64,000 bases of DNA, from the NCBI RefSeq assembly GCF_000963945.1, contig NZ_BAMW01000050.1, positions 1-64,000 of the forward strand, in the 5' to 3' direction. This document shows positions 18,515 to 25,784 of the stretch, piece after piece (the stretch's first letter is position 1; each line of letters begins with the position of its first letter). Made by a program: the position numbers and the translations under genes. The DNA comes from Acetobacter indonesiensis. GTDB lineage: Bacteria > Pseudomonadota > Alphaproteobacteria > Acetobacterales > Acetobacteraceae. The notes below the pieces were generated by a model. That model saw only the letters and a program-made list of their open reading frames with translations. It did not search any database and had not been told where the DNA came from.

Positions 18515-19305
18515 TGCGCGTTGTTGTTCAGGGATTATCAGTCTGGGGGCCAGGTCTTGCAGGGTGGCCTCACGCAGAACGGGTTTTGCGTAGAGAAGAC
18601 ACATGGCAGGACGGACCCGTGACGCCGCCACCTGCACAATGCCTGCCCGCAAACGAACGCCGTAGAAGTGGCCCTTTGACACGTCTTGCGCTGGCTGCGG
18701 CAGAGGAAGCAAGCCAGCAGTCAGGTTTGCAACCGTCTTCGCTGCGCGGGGTGTTTGCCTGCTCCAACGGGGATGGGGCCATTGTTGATTCCATCCTGTC
18801 AGCCATTACAACGGAGGGAGGGGAGGTTTCCCCCACACAGTTCCACAATTCCGTTCATAATGCGCCTGCCGGGTATTGGACCATTGGGCACCATACGCAT
18901 GTGCCCGCAGTGGCCTTGGGCTGTTATGACTGGTCGTTTGCACAAGGGTTGCTAAAGGCCGTCGCCGAATGTCTGGTGGAAAAAACGCCAACAGTCTTGG
19001 TGGTGTATGATCTGCCTATTCCGGGTCCTATCGGTAAAGCCCGCGTAACGGAAAATCCGTTTGGATGTGCGTTTGTTTTGCAACCAGATACCACTCAGGA
19101 TGGTATCTGTGTTCTTGATATAACCTATGGTGCTACCACGACGCAGCAGGATGAGGTTTTGCATCCCGATCTGATGAAGCTGGTTCCAACCAACCCTGCG
19201 GCAAGGGCGTTGCCGTTGCTGGAAAAAATTGCCAGCAGGACAGAAGGCACCGTAAAAATGGCATCCGTACCAGGTAGTTTATCAATTGCAGTCACACCAT
19301 GCTGA
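18514..19305 (+). CDS. Ketosynthase-like protein without triad (chain-length-factor type)
   Basis: The 263 aa protein matches the N-terminal half of the thiolase fold and fits the short ketosynthase-like family (PF13723 type) of aryl polyene clusters. No catalytic Cys-His-His set is visible: the expected nucleophile region reads FACSNGDGAIVDS and then HNAPAGYWTIGHH. Such subunits pair with an active ketosynthase and are thought to set chain length. ATG 18514 overlaps the ketosynthase stop. The 3' end overlaps the dehydratase start by 7 nt. Confidence 0.8.
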   Translation: MRVVVQGLSVWGPGLAGWPHAERVLRREDTWQDGPVTPPPAQCLPANERRRSGPLTRLALAAAEEASQQSGLQPSSLRGVFACSNGDGAIVDSILSAITTEGGEVSPTQFHNSVHNAPAGYWTIGHHTHVPAVALGCYDWSFAQGLLKAVAECLVEKTPTVLVVYDLPIPGPIGKARVTENPFGCAFVLQPDTTQDGICVLDITYGATTTQQDEVLHPDLMKLVPTNPAARALPLLEKIASRTEGTVKMASVPGSLSIAVTPC

Positions 19306-19754
19306 CTATAGAAGACATTTTAACCCATATTCCGCATCAGGGAAAAAGCTGCCTGCTTGATAGATGTGATGCGTGGACAGCCGATACACTCACAGCCCAG
19401 ACTTCAGCGCATCTCCGTGCGGATAATCCTTTACGGTATCAGGATAAGCTTGGCGTGATTGTCGGGGCGGAAATGGCCATGCAGGCAGCGGCGCTTCATG
19501 GTGCATTAACGGGCGATCAGGATGCAAAAACAGGAGGCTATCTGGCTTCCTTGCGTGATCTGGTGGTCACATGCGATCGTCTTGATCGGGCTGACTATGG
19601 TGTTCTCAATATTTTTGTGCGCCGAGAACAGCATGACCTTGCTGGCATGGTCTATCGTTTTTCTGTCTCTACGCAGCAGGGCGCGTCGTTGTTGAAAGGC
19701 CGGGGCATGGTGATGTTCCGCGCCAGAACACCAGTGGATGTGGCATCAGCATGA
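19299..19754 (+). CDS. 3-hydroxyacyl-ACP dehydratase, hotdog fold (ApeP-like)
   Basis: This 151 aa hotdog protein begins MLTIEDILTHIPHQGKSCLLD, with the PHQGK-S-LLD pattern and a later GAEMAMQAAALHG helix seen in ApeP-like dehydratases. It would remove water from the 3-hydroxyacyl intermediate. The cluster also has a dehydratase domain fused to the AMP ligase, so two dehydratase partners are available, as known for ApeI/ApeP heterodimers. It starts inside the previous gene and ends in an ATGA overlap with the ketoreductase. Confidence 0.82.
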   Translation: MLTIEDILTHIPHQGKSCLLDRCDAWTADTLTAQTSAHLRADNPLRYQDKLGVIVGAEMAMQAAALHGALTGDQDAKTGGYLASLRDLVVTCDRLDRADYGVLNIFVRREQHDLAGMVYRFSVSTQQGASLLKGRGMVMFRARTPVDVASA

Positions 19755-20470
19755 AACGGGCGCTTGTTACGGGGGGGACAAGCCCGTTAGGGCAGGCCAT
19801 CTGTCAGCAACTGGTGGCTGACGGTTTGCACGTTATTGTACACACCCATAATAACCCTGCCAAAGCCGAGGCTATGGTTGCAGATTTTATGACACAGGGT
19901 GGTCAAGCAGAAATCTGGCAATGTGACCTAAGCTGTTCAACCAAAACCCGAACAGGGCTTGAAACTCTTCTGGCGCAGGGAGTGCCACAGGTTATTGTGC
20001 ATAATGCCGGTACGCATGATGACACGACTCTGGCGGGGATGAGCGAAGCCCAGTGGCATGATGTCATAGGCGTCTCGCTCAATGGTTTTTTCAATGTTGT
20101 TCAGCCATTACTTTTGCCGCTTACACGCACACGGTGGGGGCGTATCATTGCCCTTTCTTCCGTTTCAGCCCGTATGGGGAATAAGGGGCAGGTTAACTAT
20201 GCCGCGGCCAAAGCTGGGCTTGAAGGGGCCGTGCGTTCGTTAGCGCGTGAGGTCGGTAGCCGTGGGATTACGGTCAATGCGGTAGCCCCAGGTATTATAG
20301 ACTCCCCCGCAACTGCCGCCATCATGACAACGACGGATATTGCGGCTCTTGTCCCGGCACGTCGTTCGGGAAAACCACAGGAAGTGGCGGATCTGATTGC
20401 CTTTCTGGCATCTGATAAAGCTGCCTATATTTCCGGGCAGACAATAGGCATTAACGGAGGTATGGCATGA
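19751..20470 (+). CDS. 3-oxoacyl-ACP reductase (FabG-like, ApeQ-like)
   Basis: This 239 aa classical short-chain dehydrogenase has a TGGTSPLGQAI nucleotide-binding turn, HNAGT, catalytic Ser in SSVSARMG, Tyr-Lys in VNYAAAKAG and VAPGIIDSP. It reduces the 3-keto intermediate in each round of polyene extension. Both ends overlap neighbouring genes by 4 nt. Confidence 0.92.
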   Translation: MKRALVTGGTSPLGQAICQQLVADGLHVIVHTHNNPAKAEAMVADFMTQGGQAEIWQCDLSCSTKTRTGLETLLAQGVPQVIVHNAGTHDDTTLAGMSEAQWHDVIGVSLNGFFNVVQPLLLPLTRTRWGRIIALSSVSARMGNKGQVNYAAAKAGLEGAVRSLAREVGSRGITVNAVAPGIIDSPATAAIMTTTDIAALVPARRSGKPQEVADLIAFLASDKAAYISGQTIGINGGMA

Positions 20471-21726
20471 CGCAGGTTCCCGCTCAGTGTGATGTTCTGG
20501 TTATAGGGGGTGGCCCTGCTGGCAGTACCGCAGCAACGTTACTGGCCCGTAAAGGGCTGTCGGTTGTCATGCTGGAAAAAGAGTGCCATCCGCGGTTTCA
20601 CATTGGTGAGTCCCTGCTACCCTGCAATTTGCCGCTTCTGAAAACAATTGGTGTTCTTGATCAGGTTGAAAAAATCGGTGTTTTCAAACCCGGTGCCGAA
20701 TTTGTTTCAGACCAAGGGGAGGGGCGCGTCGCGTTCCCGTTTCGCTTGGCTATCAGCCCCAGAGCCAAACATGCCTATCAGGTCAGACGTTCGGAATTTG
20801 ATGAAATTCTGTTTCGGAACGCAGCGGCCAGCGGTGTAAAAACGTTTGAAAATATACTGGTTAAGGACGCAGAGTTTTCAAAGGATGGTCCCAAAAAAAT
20901 TACCGTTCAGGATGAAAACGGCAATCAGCATGTTATAAAACCGCGTTTTGTGCTGGATGCGTCAGGCCGTGACGGTTTTCTGGCAAAGCGGTATCATACG
21001 CGGATAGCAGATAAAAATAACTCCACGGCTGCTATTTATGCTCATTTTCGAAATGTAGAACGTCGTGAACCGGGGATGGAAGGTTATATTTCCATTCATC
21101 TGGTGCCCGATGGATGGTTCTGGATGATCCCCCTGCGGGACAACATCATGAGTGTTGGGTTTGTGGGGGATAAAAACGCTTTCCAGTCACATACGGGGCC
21201 GAAAACAGACCTGTTCTGGAAGAAAGTGGCTGAAAGCCCCAGTGTGGCAGAGCGTCTGGCCCCGGCAGAACAGATTGGTGATTTAAGCACAACGGGCAAT
21301 TATTCCTACTGTGCTGACCGCAACTGGGGGAATGGTTACTACATGATAGGCGATGCCTTCGCCTTTCTTGATCCGGTGTTTTCATCGGGCGTTCTGCTGG
21401 CCATGAAAAGTGCCTTTCGCGGGGCGCGTGTTGCCCAAGCCTGGTTGCGTAACCCCGAGGATGGCAGGCGTGTCGCCCAACGTGAGGAACGGCAAACCCG
21501 GGCAGAAATGCGGCGGGTTTCCTGGCTTATTTACGGTATTAATGACCCCGCCCAACGCGAACTGTTTTTAAACCCCAAAAACCTTTTTCGGATGCGCGAT
21601 AGCATTATTTCCCTTCTGGCGGGTGATTTCATAGGCCGTTTGCGTGTTCAGGTTCCCCTTGCGGCCTTTCGGGCTGCGTTGGCATTAACCCGCTGGCGGC
21701 GGAAGCATCATCAGACAGCAGTGTAA
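20467..21726 (+). CDS. FAD-dependent oxidoreductase, tryptophan-halogenase-like family
   Basis: This 419 aa flavoprotein opens with DVLVIGGGPAGSTAATLLARKG, has HIGESLLP, a GWFWMIPL segment (the WxWxIP pattern of flavin-dependent halogenases) and GDAFAFLDPVFSSG. It is the last gene of the polyene operon. Related enzymes halogenate or hydroxylate the aryl ring of polyene pigments; xanthomonadin is brominated and flexirubin chlorinated. I cannot tell halogenation from hydroxylation or plain oxidation by sequence alone. Its 3' end overlaps the convergent lipoprotein gene by about 98 bp. Confidence 0.8.
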   Translation: MTQVPAQCDVLVIGGGPAGSTAATLLARKGLSVVMLEKECHPRFHIGESLLPCNLPLLKTIGVLDQVEKIGVFKPGAEFVSDQGEGRVAFPFRLAISPRAKHAYQVRRSEFDEILFRNAAASGVKTFENILVKDAEFSKDGPKKITVQDENGNQHVIKPRFVLDASGRDGFLAKRYHTRIADKNNSTAAIYAHFRNVERREPGMEGYISIHLVPDGWFWMIPLRDNIMSVGFVGDKNAFQSHTGPKTDLFWKKVAESPSVAERLAPAEQIGDLSTTGNYSYCADRNWGNGYYMIGDAFAFLDPVFSSGVLLAMKSAFRGARVAQAWLRNPEDGRRVAQREERQTRAEMRRVSWLIYGINDPAQRELFLNPKNLFRMRDSIISLLAGDFIGRLRVQVPLAAFRAALALTRWRRKHHQTAV

Positions 21727-22951
21727 GGCCGCGCTGTACCAGATCCTGCTGTTTTTGAAGCCACGCGTAATAGGCATTGTAAAAAGGCGCAAACCCGGCA
21801 GGCTCTTTTTTTAACCACCAGTCCAAAGGTTTGCGTTCAGCCGCCGCTTTTGCATAAAGGCCCTGATACCACAGAAGATTGGTTTTCAGGTCATGATAAC
21901 GCGGCTGATTAAGGTATCGATCGAACGCTTTATTATAATGCCCAAGCAGCGGGTCATCATAAAAAATAAGGGAAAGCTGGGTATTATAGACCTCGTTGGG
22001 GGTTTTTACCGGGTTTGAATCCAGCATGACGCCCGGCGTTGTTGGTAGCCATCCATCTTCCATCAGGCTTTTACGTGTCAGTTTGTCATGGTACAGCGCA
22101 TGCAGGTTACCAATATCGTGCCGCTGGGTTTGATCAAGAAGATTGACAACTTCGTTTTTGGGTACGGGAAATGTTAACGCCGCTTTTAGAATAAACTGAT
22201 GTACAGGCAGTTCGTGCCAGAAACCTGCTGCGGCCAAGGCATTGTGGGTAAGGTGATTGCAGTTATCCTGTAGAACATTGGTTTCAAAAGTTTTTGGCCC
22301 ATTATGGTAAAGTGCGTTCCGGCCATTTAGAAAAGAGATAACCTGTTTGAACTGTTCTTCACTAACAGGAAGCCGTGCACAATATCTGGCTCGACCAAAA
22401 CTGACGGCATAATCCGTGCCAATTGAAATTTCGTATTTCCACTGCTCATCTGAAACATCAGCCGGTTTTCCTTCAGAAGTCCAATCCTGAAAGCGGATGG
22501 CACTATACAGACCTCTTTTTTGTGCTTCCTGCTTTGTGGCTGTGTAGGTGGCTTTGGTGAGTGGTTCGTCTGGTTTCAGCAGGCCGTTATAGAAAAAATC
22601 ACGATGGGAAATCCCAACCCAGTTTGCATTCTTGAAATGCGAGTTCATGCTGACCCCTGTTTCTCCATCTGGGCAAGATGTCAGCACGGGATAAGGGGAT
22701 GTGGGGTCCAGGCAGGCACCATGGAGAAAGAATACGGCGTGGCCGCCGGGGCCACCTGCAATATCAGCCCCATAACCGGGCTTTTTTGAAATCTGGGAAA
22801 CAGCACAAAGTTCAACCCATTGCGGGAAGAGACGATTATACGCCTCTTCTTTCTGAAGTGGGCCGGGTTTATGAAAATCAGCAGGTGTGCAGCCCGTAAG
22901 AAGAAGTGCACCCAAGCCAAAAATAAAATACGGTTTCAACGCGCCACACAC
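21629..22951 (-). CDS. Lipoprotein with possible permuted papain-like (PPPDE/LRAT/YiiX-type) domain
   Basis: This 440 aa predicted lipoprotein has a hydrophobic N-terminus with lipobox LLTGC (Cys21). I do not recognise a named family over the full length. A Gly-rich GGPGGHAVFF (His71) comes before DNCNHLTHNALAAAG (Cys231, His233). His first, then an NCxHxxxN motif, is the order of circularly permuted NlpC/P60-like folds (PPPDE peptidases, LRAT, YiiX). A peptidase or acyltransferase role in the envelope is therefore possible but unproven. The start is GTG 22951. It is convergent with, and overlaps, the end of the polyene operon, and ends in a Glu/Pro-rich tail. Confidence 0.55.
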   Translation of the reverse strand: MCGALKPYFIFGLGALLLTGCTPADFHKPGPLQKEEAYNRLFPQWVELCAVSQISKKPGYGADIAGGPGGHAVFFLHGACLDPTSPYPVLTSCPDGETGVSMNSHFKNANWVGISHRDFFYNGLLKPDEPLTKATYTATKQEAQKRGLYSAIRFQDWTSEGKPADVSDEQWKYEISIGTDYAVSFGRARYCARLPVSEEQFKQVISFLNGRNALYHNGPKTFETNVLQDNCNHLTHNALAAAGFWHELPVHQFILKAALTFPVPKNEVVNLLDQTQRHDIGNLHALYHDKLTRKSLMEDGWLPTTPGVMLDSNPVKTPNEVYNTQLSLIFYDDPLLGHYNKAFDRYLNQPRYHDLKTNLLWYQGLYAKAAAERKPLDWWLKKEPAGFAPFYNAYYAWLQKQQDLVQRGLTLLSDDASAASGLMPTQPERPQGEPEHANGL

Positions 22952-23039
22952 TAATCTGATAATAACAAGATCAGGAACGGTAACACTGTTCGGGTGTGCT
23001 GGGAAATGGTCCGATCTGGAACAGATTAACGCGCATAAT

Positions 23040-23076
23040 CTCCTTCCTTCTGATGCGTTCTATCAGAAGGAGGGAG
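23040..23076 (-). terminator. Stable hairpin after TonB receptor gene
   Basis: A 15-bp stem (CTCCTTCCTTCTGAT with ATCAGAAGGAGGGAG, one wobble) with a 7-nt loop begins 9 nt beyond the receptor stop. There is no clear U-tract, so it may act as a transcript-end stabiliser or a Rho-type terminator. Confidence 0.5.
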
Positions 23077-23084
23077 ACGGCCAG

Positions 23085-25439
23085 TTAGAATTCGGCAGAG
23101 AACGTGAAGTGATAAATACGGGGCAGCCCGGCGTAAAGGCTGGACGCTGCACCTGATGTTCCGCTTGGTGCACCCGTATAGACAGACGCCCAATAGCGTT
23201 CATTGGTCACGTTGCTGACGCCGAAACGCAGAACCCACGGGAATTTTGCGACATGGAAGGCGTAGCGTGTGCCCAGTTCAAGGGTGGTGTAAGACCCGGT
23301 GTGCAGCGTGTTAGTAACATTGGCCGCACGGTTGCCCATGTAATGCACATTCGCATTGAATGCCCAGCCCGAGGCAAAACTGCCGAGAGAAGCAGGCAGA
23401 CGATAATCAAGCAGGATATTGGCTTGCAGCGGAGCAGCCCCCACAATTTCCTTCTTGTTCAGGGAAGATGATGCCGCGTCAACCAGTTCAGCATCCAGCC
23501 ACGTCATGCCGGCAAGAACGGACAGATTTGGTAGAACTTCACCTGAAATCTGCGCTTCCACCCCATAATTGCGCTGTGTGCCACCGTATTGATAGGTCTG
23601 GCAGTTTACAGCAGCGGCACAGCCGGTCGGGTTTGCGGCTGATACATACATGGCATAGGGTGATGTCATGCGGAAACCCGCAATATTGACCTGCATTTTC
23701 TGGAAACGAAGTTTATAGCCGACTTCATATTCTTCCGAATGGGCAATCGGCAGCGCAAGGTTGGTGTTGGTATAGCTTGCACTATTGGGTGTTACTGGCC
23801 CGGCTTCTACTGACCGACCATAGGTGAAGTAGAACGTCTGGTTATCGGTTGGTTTGTACATCAGGCTGGTGGTGGGGCTGAAAGCTGCAGACTTTTCAAA
23901 CCGTGTTGTCAGCGGGCTTTTGGCATTTAGCGCCCCTTCCTGATGAATCCAGCTCCACGACAGGGTGCCCATGATAGACCAGTGTTTGTTAAGCTGAAGA
24001 GTATCGCCCACAATAAAAGACTGGCTGGTTACACTGCTGGATTTATAGCGGCCATGATAATAAGGCTGCGTGCCGCTGGATGGGGACGCACCATACAAAT
24101 TATAAACCCCGAGATTTTGAGCACTTGTTGAGGCTCCGGTCGGATTATAGTTGCCCATCATGTAACCGTTGGTGCCAATCACCAGATCATGTTTGATAGG
24201 GCCTGTATAAACACGGCCATTGACGTAGGCCATATTACTGCCAACACGGAAATCATTGGCAGTTGTTGTGGCCGTTGCTTTTGAACTGAACCAGCCGTTG
24301 CTGCCCGTCAGGCCGCCACAGGTTTTGCTGCCGTCACACAGTGTATCGGTTACGCCAAAAGCCTGCCGCGCAGCGTCCTGATACAGACCGCCCAGTGTGA
24401 AGCTCCAGTTTTCATTGAACTGATGCCGAATCTTGGCAAGAAACGTATTGGTTTCCATGTTGTAGCCGCTCCATTCCGGAGCCAACTGCTTGCTGAGATC
24501 TGGTGCTTCAGGCAGATGGCTACCGCCAACGCCTGTTGCCAGAATACCAAAAGCAGGGGCTGTGCCACGTTGCGCGTAGTTATAATGGCTGGCGTCAATT
24601 TCAATGACGGTTTTATCATCAAGGTGAATATCGAAATCACCGCTGACCATTTCACGGCGCATCCAGCTACCCTGGGTGTAGCCCGTGCCATTGGCATGTA
24701 GCAGGTTCAAACGATAGCCAAACCAGCCATTTCGGCCCAACCGACCTGAAATATCGCCATTTACGGTTGGCGTGCCAATGGAGTCCACACCAACTGAAAG
24801 ACGCTCTGTCCGGCGGTCTGTTGGTCTTTTGAGTGTATATTCAAACACGCCAGCGGGGTTTTGTGGCCCATACATGGCACCAGCCAAACCGTTCAGAACC
24901 TGTAGGTTATCAACCCACTCGGCAGGGTAAGGGGTGGTGGACACAACGTTCAGACCATCAAGGCGAGAGTTGGCAACCACATCAGCCTCAAACCCGCGCG
25001 ATTGCGGGCGTGATGTGTTGGGGTCCCCACGGATTTCAAGCTGTACGGATGGCAGAAACTCCGCCATGTCGTTGATGTTTCGAATCTGCTGATTGACAAT
25101 CACATCGTGCGGCACGCCCATAATAGAATAAGGGGTATCCAGCGTGTCCCGGTTGCCTAACGGGCCGAGATACACAACCTTATTCATGTATTTTGACGCG
25201 GTGCCATCAGCCGCATGGTGTCCATGCACGTTAATCGTTTCACCGTTCGAGCCATCCAATATCCCGGCAATAGGAGCCCGGGTAGGCGTTGGCTTTTTGA
25301 CAGCAGAGACCTTGAGCGGCTGTTTTTTATCAGTTTTGCCATATGGCTGCGGCGCAGGGCTGGCGGCAAGAGCGGATGAGGCCAATAACAGTGCGCCAAA
25401 AGTTCCGCTGGCGAAGGTAGTGTAAAAACGATTGTGCAT
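23085..25439 (-). CDS. TonB-dependent receptor (siderophore type)
   Basis: This 784 aa outer-membrane receptor has a signal peptide (MHNRFYTTFASG to ASSALAAS), a periplasmic low-complexity linker, a plug domain (about 110-240, with RSRGFEAD-like and LNGLAGAMYGPQNPAG) and a 22-strand barrel ending in FTFSAEF. ATG 25439 is chosen because it starts a clean signal peptide; the upstream in-frame start at 25499 does not. It is divergent from a second receptor gene with a Fur-box-like site in between, so it probably imports a ferric siderophore. The ligand cannot be told from sequence. Confidence 0.9.
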   Translation of the reverse strand: MHNRFYTTFASGTFGALLLASSALAASPAPQPYGKTDKKQPLKVSAVKKPTPTRAPIAGILDGSNGETINVHGHHAADGTASKYMNKVVYLGPLGNRDTLDTPYSIMGVPHDVIVNQQIRNINDMAEFLPSVQLEIRGDPNTSRPQSRGFEADVVANSRLDGLNVVSTTPYPAEWVDNLQVLNGLAGAMYGPQNPAGVFEYTLKRPTDRRTERLSVGVDSIGTPTVNGDISGRLGRNGWFGYRLNLLHANGTGYTQGSWMRREMVSGDFDIHLDDKTVIEIDASHYNYAQRGTAPAFGILATGVGGSHLPEAPDLSKQLAPEWSGYNMETNTFLAKIRHQFNENWSFTLGGLYQDAARQAFGVTDTLCDGSKTCGGLTGSNGWFSSKATATTTANDFRVGSNMAYVNGRVYTGPIKHDLVIGTNGYMMGNYNPTGASTSAQNLGVYNLYGASPSSGTQPYYHGRYKSSSVTSQSFIVGDTLQLNKHWSIMGTLSWSWIHQEGALNAKSPLTTRFEKSAAFSPTTSLMYKPTDNQTFYFTYGRSVEAGPVTPNSASYTNTNLALPIAHSEEYEVGYKLRFQKMQVNIAGFRMTSPYAMYVSAANPTGCAAAVNCQTYQYGGTQRNYGVEAQISGEVLPNLSVLAGMTWLDAELVDAASSSLNKKEIVGAAPLQANILLDYRLPASLGSFASGWAFNANVHYMGNRAANVTNTLHTGSYTTLELGTRYAFHVAKFPWVLRFGVSNVTNERYWASVYTGAPSGTSGAASSLYAGLPRIYHFTFSAEF

Positions 25440-25722
25440 CAGTCTGGCTAGTCCGACATTATGATAAAGAGCAGTTGGTGGCTCCTTTTGCCGGGTCAAA
25501 GGTCGGGTTGTCTATATATCTCCATGCATAAATATATATACAGACGAATATAATTCTAAGGTGATGCCAGAATAATACACCCCCAAAATCTGATGCCATT
25601 TATGAGAAACATTGCGAATTACAAATTAAGAGATAAAAAGAATAAAAATTAAAAATAATTTTAATAAATATCATGCGTGAGAAACAGCACTGACATGAGT
25701 CAGAATTATCAAATATTATGTT

Positions 25723-25741
25723 GAGAATAATTATCAGTTGC
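25723..25741. promoter_or_regulatory. Fur-box-like site between two receptor genes
   Basis: GAGAATAATTATCAGTTGC matches 13 of 19 positions of the classical Fur consensus (GATAATGATAATCATTATC). It lies 44 nt before the downstream receptor ATG in a strongly AT-rich 345-nt divergent intergenic region that holds no gene. This suggests iron-dependent control of one or both receptors. Confidence 0.5.
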
Positions 25742-25784
25742 TATATTTCAGACACAATTATCACATCGGGGTGAGTGTCTGGGA

